Source: Wuchereria bancrofti
Taxonomy: Eukaryota; Nematoda; Chromadorea; Rhabditida; Onchocercidae
Length of the DNA: 64,000 nt
Assembly (NCBI GenBank): GCA_005281725.1
Contig: SSBO01000012.1
Span: 18,542,242 to 18,606,241, forward strand
Direction of reading: 5' to 3'
Every line of letters starts with the position of its first letter. Position 1 is the first letter of the stretch. The notes under the pieces are model-generated. The model did no database searches. It was given only the letters and a program-made list of their open reading frames with translations, and had not been told where the DNA came from. The translations under genes were made by a program, and so were the position numbers. Of this stretch, positions 27,301-40,363 are shown one piece after another.

Positions 27301-28363
27301 TGCTGCTGTCGAACAACTGGGATACAGGCTGACACCGGACTGACTCATCCATTCCGGATAATGATGGCATGAAACTGCTGTTGATAGTTCTGGAGATGGT
27401 TAGCTAAGTGATAAAGTGATGATTGCATCATAAAGCAAACAGTTTCAAATTGTTGCATAATTTAGTAATATGACTACGACCAAAAGAAGAAACGAAATTT
27501 TTGAAAAGCTAAAAACATATGATAAGGCCGTATAAGTCTGACAATTACAACTTTTTCTTTTGCATTGAGTAATACAAGTTTATGAAAACAATTTGTGAAA
27601 ACAATAAAGTGCTCAAACAGAATTAATACCTGACTAATGTTAAAAATTCACTAGGAAGGTTAGAATATTCTTTACAGACGAAATAAATTCATATTACAGA
27701 GACTTTGAATAAAATATATTTTCGAAAGCATTTGAATACAAAATAATACCAGAAGTTTGGACAAGATTTGGTAATAAAGACGAAAAATTTGAAGCATCGA
27801 ATTTCGTTTCTGGCACGCCATCATTCGGAACCACTGAGCTTGGCTCTACCACAACAGATTGACGACGCATACCATTTGTTTCTGAAAAAAAAAATCTCTT
27901 TGATGTTTCTAGAAATTTTAAAGTTTAGATTTTCTAAACAAAGAATAATCTTTCTATCTATTTTAGAAAATCGGAAATATCAGGAATACTGAAAAAAATA
28001 TGCGAAGGAAAATTTGAATATATGATATGATGAAAGTTGTATTTTCTCAGATAGCTGCGTTTATATTTTTTTATGAAGACTATAAAATAAATCAGTGTAC
28101 CTTATGAAAATTGCTTTTTTCTACAGTTTTGCAGTCTTACCTAAACTTGTGCCAATTTCTCTTTTAATCGCATTTGCTGCTAACACAGTCAATGAGTTTT
28201 TACTTCCACTGTTGTCCTTATTGTTGCTACCATTTTTATTGGTGTCACTGTCATCACTGGGCAGCAACTGTGCAAATGAACTCAGATGACTCGCTGCAAC
28301 AGCAGCAATATCCTTCATCGTAGAAGATGTCGCGGGTCCACTCCAAGCTTGGCTTGCTTCCAT
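24366..28363 (-). CDS. GATA-type transcription factor with degenerate N-finger and canonical C-finger (ELT-2-like)
   Basis: Ten exons: 28141-28363 (ATG at 28363), 27750-27881, 27149-27389, 26777-26885, 26352-26513, 25423-25526, 25094-25284, 24829-24984, 24612-24715, 24366-24473 (TAA). Every phase closes, giving 509 residues. The N-terminal half is low-complexity, with Ala and Tyr/Gln-rich stretches (residues ~160-210) typical of activation regions. Exon 5 encodes a cysteine pair module CQQC...CAKC with 15 residues between pairs and no LWRR, which reads as a decayed N-finger. Exons 6-7 encode the canonical Cx2C-x17-Cx2C finger with [12 protein letters not shown] and [15 protein letters not shown], followed by a basic tail (QTRKRKQK) expected to contact DNA at WGATAR sites. 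In nematodes one active plus one degenerate finger is typical of ELT-2-type gut factors, so that role is inferred. The middle exons are single copy; both ends of the gene are duplicated nearby. The exon 3 donor (AA|GTTCTG) is the weakest junction. Confidence 0.88.
26606..26613 (+). promoter_or_regulatory. ACTGATAA motif in intron 4 of the GATA-factor gene
   Basis: Exact match to the extended site preferred by nematode intestinal GATA factors. An intronic copy inside a GATA-factor gene is compatible with autoregulation, but an 8-base match alone can arise by chance in A+T-rich DNA. Confidence 0.35.
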
Positions 28364-29578
28364 TTCGTTCTCTTTTTTGGCAGTTTATAATTTTCTTGAA
28401 AGAAGAAAGAAATGCAATTATAATATTTTTTTCTCCTGATAGCATATGAATTTATCGTTTATTGATTTATTTCAAATTTAGGAGTGATAAGGTTACTTAC
28501 CACTTATTCATGAACACCGAATTCTCAAAAGAAGAAACTATTGTCTTATCTTATCAATTTACCAACAGAACTAAATAAACCAGTAAATGATAATTTATGA
28601 CTCTGTTGCTAGCAAAAACTATTTATCAGGTATTGAGATTATGTGTTTAGTAGTTGTTTTCATTTCACTATTAGTGCAGAAAGCTTCATCCCCAACATTT
28701 TTCCAGCAATTTACTTCTTTCCATATACATAAATGACAAAATCTTAAGAAACCAATAATACAAAATTAGATTTAAAAAGAAAATCACAAAAATTATGAAA
28801 TTTCAAGTAATTAAGTAACAGCAAAAATAATTGAGGAAAGAAAAAGTAAACAGTAATTTTAGTTAGGGGCTTCCGATAGATTGACTCTGACAAAATGATG
28901 ATGACAACTAGCAGTGAAAACGACAAATGAAAGAGAGGGGTAGGACAGAAGGAGAAGGAAGTTTGATTTGATGACTTTGCTACCGTAACCAATAGATGAT
29001 GCTCTCATTTCGTGAGCCATCGAAGTACGACTGATGAAACTTTTATTTGAAGCGAAAGAAAAAACAGATTTGGAAGCAATTTGAAACTGTGAATATCGAA
29101 ATCATATTTTACTTACAACAGTTTGGGTATTCACTTAGCATCTTGTCCACCTATTCTATTGCTTTATTCTTGTAACTTACTGATCAACCAACTTATTTAA
29201 GATTGCTTTTAGCTTGATTATTAACAAATGCATGCTATTTTCGAATTGTCAACAAAGAACTTGGTCAAATGTTTTCAAAATAATGAAATGCGAACGTTCA
29301 GAATTTTTACATTCATAAGAAAAGTTCCATATCAAATTAAAGTTCCAAAAAGGTCATCCATTGTTAGCATTTTATGATTAGAGTAACGTTTTTTTTAGTT
29401 GAATGATCCCATCAATCACTTTGAGTCATCCTTATCAAATCTATATGTAATTGGTTAGCGTATACATGTGTATTTGTATATTATTTTGCTAATGGTAACC
29501 CATCGGCGGTATTGGAGTGATCATCATTAACCACAAAAGATATCTATCGCCTCTCCCTATCAACCATTGCATATCACC

Positions 29579-29596
29579 ACTGATAAAGTCGTTATC
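29579..29596 (+). promoter_or_regulatory. Paired GATA sites upstream of the GATA-factor gene
   Basis: An ACTGATAA (29579-29586) is followed five bases later by the reverse-oriented core TTATC. It lies about 1.2 kb upstream of the start codon on the gene's strand and inside the tract that is perfectly shared by U1 and U2. Nematode elt-2 is known to maintain its own expression through such sites, so an autoregulatory element is a reasonable inference. Confidence 0.45.
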
Positions 29597-30625
29597 TCCT
29601 CCATTCCCGAATCATTTTATCACATTCGAGCACTTCTCACCCTGTTGCTTTCCCTTTCGTCTTTTTTAAAATTTATTTCATTTCTATAAAACTGAATTAC
29701 TTGCCAACTTTTTAAAGGAACCAGCGAGGTATGTTTGTGTTTTTCTATTTGTTCTGATCACTGGACACAATATTATGAATAGCGCCTGCAACAGATTTCA
29801 AATTCAGTGCTTGCTTACCATTTGGTGAATTGATACATCAATATTTGTTATTAAGATAGAGTTTCCAATCTAGCTTCATCTAAAATTACCTGGTGCTAAT
29901 TGCGAATTTTTGGGACAGACTTAGTTCAGACTTAGTTACCTGTCTTCATACGAATCTCAGGATCAAATCAGAACGGCCAAAAACGCTTAGATAACTGCGC
30001 AGAATGAAGTGGAAAAAAGCCAAGAATATGCACGGTCAACAATATTTGTTGTGCTGGTAGAGAAGCAATATAATAATACTAACGATGTCAGTTGCATGCA
30101 TGCATACTTTTTTGCACTTCGATGTTTGTATTTCTATATGAAAATGGTCCAAAAAGACCAGATTTCTATTTTTTTAAAGTAATTTCTTCATAAAGATCTA
30201 AGTAATGTTGTCGACATATTTAACAATACAGAACTTTTTGACTCTTCTTTAGGTAAATGTTTATTCTCTGATGAAATCACAACATTCGGCAATGCAATAA
30301 CTGTCAACCTTCAGGATTTTACAATTGAAGAACATAGATAACCGACAACTAACTCTAATTACACTAAAGTAATAGAAGAGTAAATTATCTTCAATATACA
30401 CTCTTTGAAATTTCGTTTTTTTTTTTTACAAATGACTCTTTTGTATTTATGGAAAGTATCTGGTGAAAAAACCATAAAAATCGGTCAATTTCTATGACAT
30501 ATTGACAAAGGCAGTAATGCTTACATGTATTGCTTTCATTATTATACCTGCATAAAAAGTAATCGTTTCGAAATATCCACCTAAATCAAAGCTTAATTCC
30601 AACTAATATTTCAGTGAAAATTTTA

Positions 30626-32250
30626 TTGCTTGGCTTTTAAAGAATTTACTGCCAAAACGTTACTATATTTCATAAGCAAATATAGCAAACGTTTCCTTTC
30701 TCTTTTGGGATGTTGGATAGTCTTATCAGTCAGCAAGCAAATGATACTTGATAAGGATTTCGTATTACTATGTAAACAAATACAGACGCGTAGAAATACA
30801 TTCAGTAAGACACTATAATTTGCTCTCATCAAATTGCATTACAACTAGAATTAATCAATGATCATTTTGTACCGAAAACAATTTATCGGCTTTTAATGTT
30901 AACAAAATTTTATGAGGATGATTATTACGCTTATGCGACACCAGGACAAACGTGATGTAAAAAGTATTTCCGACAAGCATACGTGAATGCATGCTTTCCA
31001 AATTGTGTTTTCTACAACACAAGCTCTTCCTTATCATTCTCGACATATTTCAGCGCGTACTGTGTTTGAAATCTAATATCAACTCATTTCAAAAATTTCA
31101 ATATTATTTAGCTATTTTTAGTTAAAATTTCGACAGAAATATTGTGCGTAAAATATTTGTTGAATTTAAAAATTTAAAAAACTGAAGAAAGGGGCAAAAA
31201 AAGAGAGCAACATCGATTTATAGTCTAAATATATATGCACTAATTATCTGATAAAATTTTTGATCCGAACTAATCTTAAATCCACAGGAAAAATTATCTT
31301 TTGAAAGCAATGAGAATGATTCCGAGTTTGTCGTCTATGTACTTTGCATATTACATCCATTAGATAGATGACAGATTCAACCATCTCATCAGCACTTTAC
31401 AATACATGCATATCCCTACAAACGGTTTCAATAATGAGTTTTCTCAATAATTTATACTAATCTGCGAGATTTGTTTAATTTGTACTAAAGAACTTCAATT
31501 TTTGAGAACTTCTTTGTTCTGATGCATTGATTCAAAAGAAAAAAAGGTGAGACGAACGAAACACTAAAAATTATTGTTCTTCTGAATTATGACGCCCCCA
31601 CAGTTTTTATTTCAATTTCTCAGCAAATGGAATGAATTCATAGTTCATGCAAATACTTCTAGACCATATACACCTTATAAATTCGTGTATATATGCTGTT
31701 CTTTGGTTTTTCGGCAAGTTTTTCAGTCCCATCTTAGATTTTTAATCCTTTTTCGCTACCCAACCATAAGACTAGGCACCCTCAGAAAAAAAATGAGTCG
31801 CGTGTGGCATGTGGCCAACACCGATTCACCTCCACTTCAAGTGCATTTTTTTAGATCAAAGCCAAAACGAAATGGCAAAGAATGATGCGATGCAGGGTAC
31901 AGTAATGAATTTGCTGTTAGCGGCATGATCAAGCTGTAGGCTCATACGGTTCCTTACCCAGTCTCGATTATATCCAAAACTTCTGATTTGGGACAGCAAA
32001 TGATCGAGATATTTGCATGTTTCGATCTCATAGCATAACAACTGAGAAGCATGAAATAAATTTGGGACAAACAGGACATGAAACTAACACACGTTTCCAC
32101 TAACAATCTGAGCTATCATCGTTCTGTGGACAATGTTGTACACCAAATGCTAACAATAATACTTGCAATATTTATCACAATAATATGACATATAATGTAA
32201 CATTACAGACAACTTGCAAATAAGATTTTATTCTCTCTTGCTCAGAATTA
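30626..32250. repeat. Exact 1,625-base repeat, copy 1
   Basis: I see no difference from 32252-33876 at any point checked. It ends at the single unknown base 32251 and the next copy begins at once. Only one counterpart exists in U2. Identity plus the unknown base point to one sequence placed twice by assembly. Confidence 0.92.
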
Positions 32251-32251
32251 N

Positions 32252-33876
32252 TTGCTTGGCTTTTAAAGAATTTACTGCCAAAACGTTACTATATTTCATA
32301 AGCAAATATAGCAAACGTTTCCTTTCTCTTTTGGGATGTTGGATAGTCTTATCAGTCAGCAAGCAAATGATACTTGATAAGGATTTCGTATTACTATGTA
32401 AACAAATACAGACGCGTAGAAATACATTCAGTAAGACACTATAATTTGCTCTCATCAAATTGCATTACAACTAGAATTAATCAATGATCATTTTGTACCG
32501 AAAACAATTTATCGGCTTTTAATGTTAACAAAATTTTATGAGGATGATTATTACGCTTATGCGACACCAGGACAAACGTGATGTAAAAAGTATTTCCGAC
32601 AAGCATACGTGAATGCATGCTTTCCAAATTGTGTTTTCTACAACACAAGCTCTTCCTTATCATTCTCGACATATTTCAGCGCGTACTGTGTTTGAAATCT
32701 AATATCAACTCATTTCAAAAATTTCAATATTATTTAGCTATTTTTAGTTAAAATTTCGACAGAAATATTGTGCGTAAAATATTTGTTGAATTTAAAAATT
32801 TAAAAAACTGAAGAAAGGGGCAAAAAAAGAGAGCAACATCGATTTATAGTCTAAATATATATGCACTAATTATCTGATAAAATTTTTGATCCGAACTAAT
32901 CTTAAATCCACAGGAAAAATTATCTTTTGAAAGCAATGAGAATGATTCCGAGTTTGTCGTCTATGTACTTTGCATATTACATCCATTAGATAGATGACAG
33001 ATTCAACCATCTCATCAGCACTTTACAATACATGCATATCCCTACAAACGGTTTCAATAATGAGTTTTCTCAATAATTTATACTAATCTGCGAGATTTGT
33101 TTAATTTGTACTAAAGAACTTCAATTTTTGAGAACTTCTTTGTTCTGATGCATTGATTCAAAAGAAAAAAAGGTGAGACGAACGAAACACTAAAAATTAT
33201 TGTTCTTCTGAATTATGACGCCCCCACAGTTTTTATTTCAATTTCTCAGCAAATGGAATGAATTCATAGTTCATGCAAATACTTCTAGACCATATACACC
33301 TTATAAATTCGTGTATATATGCTGTTCTTTGGTTTTTCGGCAAGTTTTTCAGTCCCATCTTAGATTTTTAATCCTTTTTCGCTACCCAACCATAAGACTA
33401 GGCACCCTCAGAAAAAAAATGAGTCGCGTGTGGCATGTGGCCAACACCGATTCACCTCCACTTCAAGTGCATTTTTTTAGATCAAAGCCAAAACGAAATG
33501 GCAAAGAATGATGCGATGCAGGGTACAGTAATGAATTTGCTGTTAGCGGCATGATCAAGCTGTAGGCTCATACGGTTCCTTACCCAGTCTCGATTATATC
33601 CAAAACTTCTGATTTGGGACAGCAAATGATCGAGATATTTGCATGTTTCGATCTCATAGCATAACAACTGAGAAGCATGAAATAAATTTGGGACAAACAG
33701 GACATGAAACTAACACACGTTTCCACTAACAATCTGAGCTATCATCGTTCTGTGGACAATGTTGTACACCAAATGCTAACAATAATACTTGCAATATTTA
33801 TCACAATAATATGACATATAATGTAACATTACAGACAACTTGCAAATAAGATTTTATTCTCTCTTGCTCAGAATTA
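32252..33876. repeat. Exact 1,625-base repeat, copy 2
   Basis: It follows the unknown base at 32251, repeats the previous copy and then continues into sequence that U2 also has. It contains no supportable gene; short open frames are duplicated with it. Confidence 0.92.
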
Positions 33877-34735
33877 GAATTCAAATCCCAAAAAACTAAT
33901 GATTAGAGCTGGCAGTTGTTGAGCTGTCGCACTACGCAGTAGTTCGAGAACTATAACATACATTCTTCAACATGCACAACTTCGCTGACGTTAGTAAAAG
34001 TCATGAAAGATAAAAATAAAAGGACGTGAAGAAAGTCCAGTAAATCAAATTTGATCAATTTTCCCATACTGATGAAATTCTTATTCTTCTTTTCTCCCGA
34101 ATTCATCATTACGGGATGATTCCGGTGTCGATATGCACACATACCACTTTGCCAAAATAGCTAAAGCTGTGAAAAATACAAACACAAAAATAGGAATAAA
34201 CCCACATAGATGCAATTTACAGCAACAGAATTACTTTCAAGGTGCACCAATTCACAACAGGGAGGAATCAACTATGTAGCTTGTACTTTTGACCTTTAAA
34301 CACTTTAAACAAGAACACCATGCAATTTTCTTCAAAAATTCGGTCTCCCTGAAACAAAAAATGTTCAAACAAATGAAAGCTCTCATTCATTCCTTAACAA
34401 AAAGATCGAGAAAAACAACTAAGACAAGACTTTGTCACTGCGGTACAATCATCCTAAATTTAGAAAAATTTCAACAATGCAATCTACTCTAAATTTAATA
34501 AGTCCTCTTGAAAACTTAGACTTTAAATAGATGAAATGGTCTCTAAAAGTATGTAATTTGTAAAAAACAATACTAAGATTATAACTTCGTCATGAATTTC
34601 TGGTAGAAGAAATAGAATATAAAAATGTCCATTTCAGAATTTCTAAAAGACTTTTTCTTCGCCAGTTTCCCCTCTGCATGCATTATATAAAGAGATGCCT
34701 ACTCTACGTCACAGAAAACAAAAGTCATATTCTGT

Positions 34736-34951
34736 TGTGGAAGCAAAATTTCTTTTGGAAGATTTGTTAAGTTAATTTATTATTTCGGGAGAGGTTGTTG
34801 ATTGCAGGGAGATTCGTTGCAATGTAAATGTAAGTATGTGGGGTAACAGAGGAAGAGAATAATCCTTTATTAACAGAAGCAACCGTACAATCTCGATAAA
34901 TCCAACAAAACTGATGCATTATATATATTAAGATGNNNNNNNNNNNNNNNN
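34736..34951. other. Unmatched 200 bases and a 16-base assembly gap
   Basis: After the similarity to U2 ends near 34735 there are about 200 bases without a counterpart, then sixteen unknown bases (34936-34951). U2 begins directly after the gap, in the middle of what would be intron 1 of the GATA-factor gene. Confidence 0.85.
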
Positions 34952-34985
34952 AAAATTGCTTTTTTCTACAGTTTTGCAGTCTTAC

Positions 34986-35208
34986 CTAAACTTGTGCCAA
35001 TTTCTCTTTTAATCGCATTTGCTGCTAACAAAGTCAATGAGTTTCTACTTCCACTGTTGTCCTTATTGTTACTACTATTCTTATTGGTGTCACTGTCATC
35101 ACTGGACAGCAACTGTGCAAATGAACTCAGATGACTCGCTGCAACAGCAGCAATATCCTTCATCGTAGAAGGTGTCGCGGGTCCACTCCAAGCTTGGCTT
35201 GCTACCAT
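34986..35208 (-). CDS. Second copy of GATA-factor exon 1
   Basis: Same 223-base length, start codon and donor site (G|GTAAG) as exon 1 at 28141-28363, with about nine base changes. At least six change the protein, including residue 2 (Glu to Val). The reading frame is intact. No exons follow it before the gap, so it could only be used by splicing over the U1 copy to exon 2, unless it is an allele set beside the other by assembly. Confidence 0.75.
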
Positions 35209-35580
35209 TTCGTTCTCTTTTTTCTCTTTTCTTTTTTCTTTTCTTGAAAAAAGAAAGAAATGCAATTATAATATTTTTTCTTGTGATAGCCTATGAATTT
35301 ATCGTTTATTGATTTATTTCAAATTTAGAAGTGATAAGGTTACTTACCACTTATTCATGAACACCGAACTTTCAAAAGAAGAAACCATTGCCTTATCTTA
35401 TCAATTTACCAACAGAACTAAATAATTTGTGACTCTGTTTCTATCAAAAGCTATTTATCAGGTATTGAGATTGTACGTTTAGTAGTTGTTTTCATTTCAC
35501 CATTAGTGTAAAAAGCTTCATTTCTAACATTTTTCTAGCAATTTGCTTCCTCCATATACATAAATGCAAAATCTTAAGAA

Positions 35581-35620
35581 ACAAATAATACAAAATTAAA
35601 TCTAATTTTGTATTATTTGT
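35581..35620. repeat. Perfect 18-base hairpin found in U2 only
   Basis: Arms 35581-35598 and 35603-35620 are exact inverse complements around a four-base loop. The matching place in U1 has only the first arm. It looks like a templated snap-back insertion; it is far from any exon and not followed by a T run that would suggest termination. Confidence 0.8.
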
Positions 35621-38600
35621 CACAAAATTGTCACAAAATTTTCAAAATTATGAAATTTCAATTAATTAAGTAAGTAAAAATAATTGAGGAAAAAAAAGTC
35701 AAAAGTAATTTTAGGGGCTTCCGATAGATTGACTCTGACAAAATGATGAAGGAAAGGGGTAGGGTAGGACAAAAGGAGAAGGACAAATGAAGGAGAGGAG
35801 TAGGACAGAAGGAGAAGGAAGTTTGATTTGATGACTTTGCTACCGTAACCAATAGATGATGCTCTCATTTCGTGAGCCATCGAAGTACGACTGATGAAAC
35901 TTTTATTTGGAGCGAAAGAAAAAACAGATTTGGAAGCAGTTTGAAACTGTGAATATCGAAATCATATTTTACTTGCAGCAGTTTGGGTATTTACTTAGCA
36001 TCTTGTCCACCCATTCTATTGCTTTATTCTTGTAACTTACTGATCAACCAACTTATTTAAGATTGCTTTTAGTTTGATTATTAACAAATGCATGTTATTT
36101 TCGAATTGTCAACAAAGAACTTGGTCAAATATTTTCAAAATAATGAAATGCGAACGTTCAGAATTTTTACATTCATAAGAAAAGTTCCATATCAAATTAA
36201 AGTTCCAAAAAGGTCATCCATTGTTAGCATTTTATGATTAGAGTAACGTTTTTTTTAGTTGAATGATCCCATCAATCACTTTGAGTCATCCTTATCAAAT
36301 CTATATGTAATTGGTTAGCGTATACATGTGTATTTGTATATTATTTTGCTAATGGTAACCCATCGGCGGTATTGGAGTGATCATCATTAACCACAAAAGA
36401 TATCTATCGCCTCTCCCTATCAACCATTGCATATCACCACTGATAAAGTCGTTATCTCCTCCATTCCCGAATCATTTTATCACATTCGAGCACTTCTCAC
36501 CCTGTTGCTTTCCCTTTCGTCTTTTTTAAAATTTATTTCATTTCTATAAAACTGAATTACTTGCCAACTTTTTAAAGGAACCAGCGAGGTATGTTTGTGT
36601 TTTTCTATTTGTTCTGATCACTGGACACAATATTATGAATAGCGCCTGCAACAGATTTCAAATTCAGTGCTTGCTTACCATTTGGTGAATTGATACATCA
36701 ATATTTGTTATTAAGATAGAGTTTCCAATCTAGCTTCATCTAAAATTACCTGGTGCTAATTGCGAATTTTTGGGACAGACTTAGTTCAGACTTAGTTACC
36801 TGTCTTCATACGAATCTCAGGATCAAATCAGAACGGCCAAAAACGCTTAGATAACTGCGCAGAATGAAGTGGAAAAAAGCCAAGAATATGCACGGTCAAC
36901 AATATTTGTTGTGCTGGTAGAGAAGCAATATAATAATACTAACGATGTCAGTTGCATGCATGCATACTTTTTTGCACTTCGATGTTTGTATTTCTATATG
37001 AAAATGGTCCAAAAAGACCAGATTTCTATTTTTTTAAAGTAATTTCTTCATAAAGATCTAAGTAATGTTGTCGACATATTTAACAATACAGAACTTTTTG
37101 ACTCTTCTTTAGGTAAATGTTTATTCTCTGATGAAATCACAACATTCGGCAATGCAATAACTGTCAACCTTCAGGATTTTACAATTGAAGAACATAGATA
37201 ACCGACAACTAACTCTAATTACACTAAAGTAATAGAAGAGTAAATTATCTTCAATATACACTCTTTGAAATTTCGTTTTTTTTTTTTACAAATGACTCTT
37301 TTGTATTTATGGAAAGTATCTGGTGAAAAAACCTAAAATTGGTCAATTTCTATGACATATTGACAAAAGCAGTAATGCTCACATGTATTGCTTTCATTAT
37401 TATACCTTCATGAGAAGTAATCGTTTCGAAATGTCCACCTAAATCAAAGCTTAATTCTAACCAACATTTCAGTGGAAATTTTGTTGCTTGGCTTTTAAAG
37501 AATTTACTGCCAAAACGTTACCATATTTCATGAGCAAATATAACAAACGTTTCTCTCTTCTTTCTCTTTTGGGATGTTGGATAGTCTTATCAGTCAGCAA
37601 GCAAATGATACTTGATAAGGATTTCGTATTACTATGTAAACAAATACAGACGCGTAGGCATACATTCAGTAAGACACTAAAAATTTGCTCTCATCAAACT
37701 GCATTACAACTAGAATTAATCAATGATCATTTTGCACCGAAAACAATTTATCGGCTTTTAATTTTAACAAAATTTTATGAGGATAATTATTACGCTTATA
37801 CGACACCAGAACCAACGTGATGTAAAAAAGTATTTCCGACAAACATATGTGAATGCATGCTTTCCAAACTGTGTTTTCTACAACACAAGCTCTTCCTTAT
37901 CATTCTCGACATATTTCAGCGCGTACTGTGTTTGAAATCTAATATTAACTCATTCCAAAAATTCCAATATTATTTAACTATTTTTAGTTAAAATTTCGAC
38001 AAAAATATTACGCGTAAAATATTTGTTGAATTTAGAAATTAGAAAGGAGCAAAAAAAGAGAGCAACATCGATTTACAGTCTAAATATGCATGCACTAATT
38101 ATCTGATAAAATTTTTAATCCGATCTTAAAATCTTAAATCCACAAGCAAAATTATCTTTCGATAGTAATAAAAATGATTCCGAATTTGTCGTCTATGTAC
38201 TTCGCATATTACATCCATTAGATAGATGACAGATTCAACCATCTCATCAACACACAAACTTTTACAATACATGCACCTTTACAAACGGTTTCAATAATGA
38301 GTTTTCTCAATAATTTATACTAATCTGCTGAGGTTTGTTTAATTTGTGCTAGAGAACTTCAATTTTTGAGAATTTCTTTGTTCTGATGCTTTAATTCAAA
38401 AGAAAAAAGGTGAAAGACGAATGAAACACTAAAAATTATTTTTTTGAATGATGCCATCACACTTTTTTTTATTTCAATTTCTCAGCAAATGGAATGAACT
38501 TATAGTTCATGAAAATACTTCTAGACTATACACTCACACCCTTATAAATTCGTGTATACACGCTGTTCCTTGGTTTCTCGGCAAGCTTTTCAGTCCCATT

Positions 38601-40010
38601 TAGATTCTTAATCCTTTTTCGCTACCCAACCATAAGACTAGGCACCCTCAGAAAAAAAATGAGTCGCGTGTGGCATGTAGCCAACTGTCGATTCACCTGC
38701 ACTTCAAGTGCATTTTTAGATCAAAGCCAAAATGAAATTGGCAAAGAATGATGCGGTGCAGTAATGAATCTGCTGTTAACTGCATGATCAAGCTGTAGGC
38801 TCACATGATCCCCTACCCAGTCTCGATTATATTCAAAACTTCTGATTTGGAACATCGAGTGATCAAGATGTTTGGATGTTTCGATCTCATAGCATAACAA
38901 CTGAGGAGCATGAAATAAATTTAGGACAAACAGGGCATGAAACTACTCAACACACTAACAATCTGAGCTATCATCGCTCTGCGGACAATGTTGTACACCA
39001 AAAGCTAACAATAATACTTGAAATATTTATCACAGTAACATGACATACAATGTAACATTACAGACAACCTGCAAATAAGATTACTTTCTTCTCCCTTTCG
39101 CTCAGAATTAGAATTCAAATTCCAAAAAACTAAATAATGATCAGAGCTGGCAGTTGTACATGTCACACTACAGTAGTTCGAGAACTATAACACACATTCC
39201 TCAATACGAATAACTTCGCCGGCGTTGGTCAAAGTCATGAAAAATAAAAGAACGTGGAGGAAGTCCAATAAATCAAATCTGATCAATTTTTCCATACTGA
39301 TGAAATTCTTTTCTCCCGAACTCACTATTACGGGATGATTCCGGTATCGATATGCACACATACCATTTTGCCCAAATAGCTAAAGCTGTGAAAATATACA
39401 AACATAAAAACAGGAATAAACCCACATAGATGCAATTTACAGCAACAGAATTACTTTCAAGGTGCACCAATTCACAACAGAGAGGAATCAACTATGTAGC
39501 TTGTACTTGTACTTTAAACAAGATCATGCAATTTTCTTCAAAAATCCGGACTCCCTGAAACAAAGAATGTTCGAACAAATGGAAGCTCTCATTCACTCCT
39601 TAACAGAAAGACCGAGGAAAACAACTAAGATAAGACTTAGCCTCACTGCAGTACAATCATTCTAAATTTAGAAAAATTTCAATCTATTCTAAATTTAGTA
39701 AGTCCTCTTGAAAACTTAAAACTTTAAATAGATGAAATAGTCTCTAAAAATACATATTTTGTAAAAAAACAATATTCAGACTATAATTTCATCATGAATT
39801 TCAGATTTCGACGAGGAAAAAGATTAAAATTTGTTTTACCATATAAATCCTATGGCACATCTTATTTCTGGCAGAAAAAATAGAATAGAATATATAAAAA
39901 TGTCCATTTCAGAATTTCTAAAAGATTTTTTCTTTGCCAGTTTTCTCACTGTATGCATTATATTAATAGATGCCTACTCTACGTCATAAAAAACAAAAGT
40001 CCATATTCTG

Positions 40011-40363
40011 CCCAAAACTGTGTCACCAGGAAAAAATAAACAAAAAAAAAAAATTAGAATTGTCTTTTCATGAAGTTACAAAGAATAACAAATATTTCGT
40101 TTAATTCAGCTTCTTAAAAGACTATACACATTCAGTTTGAATTCCCCGCTTTTATTCAGGTGAAGAACAAAAGGAAGATATTAACTTCATGGAATTTACA
40201 GTATGTTCTTAAAATCAATTTCACTACCACTTGATTACACGCCGCTGCCGAGATTTCTGATGATTTACATTTCGCAAAAAATTAAAAAACCAGGAAAAAA
40301 AATCTTATTCCCAGAACTCCTTGCATCGCAGCAGCAATCCTTTTTTGCTTTTGTAGATGAATA
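40011..40363. other. Spacer between U2 and the TM9SF2 stop codon
   Basis: Probably the 3' untranslated region of the minus-strand TM9SF2 gene. A TTTATT at 40151-40156, read on the minus strand as AATAAA, is a candidate polyadenylation signal about 210 bases after the stop. Confidence 0.5.

Larger units (their letters stand above)
28107..34735. repeat. Duplicated block U1 (first exon and upstream DNA of the GATA-factor gene)
   Basis: It matches U2 (34952-40010) in the same orientation. Over most of its length the two differ by about 4% plus indels, but 29271-30471 is identical to 36131-37331. U1 is longer than U2 because it contains an internal exact repeat (30626-32250 and 32252-33876). Apart from exon 1 of the GATA-factor gene no coding sequence is seen, so the block is mostly upstream non-coding DNA. 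Confidence 0.9.
34952..40010. repeat. Duplicated block U2
   Basis: Second copy of the first exon and upstream region of the GATA-factor gene. It begins at the gap in intron 1 and its similarity to U1 ends near 40010, after which the sequence is unique and leads to the TM9SF2 gene. It also carries the ACTGATAA/TTATC pair, at 36439-36456. Confidence 0.9.
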
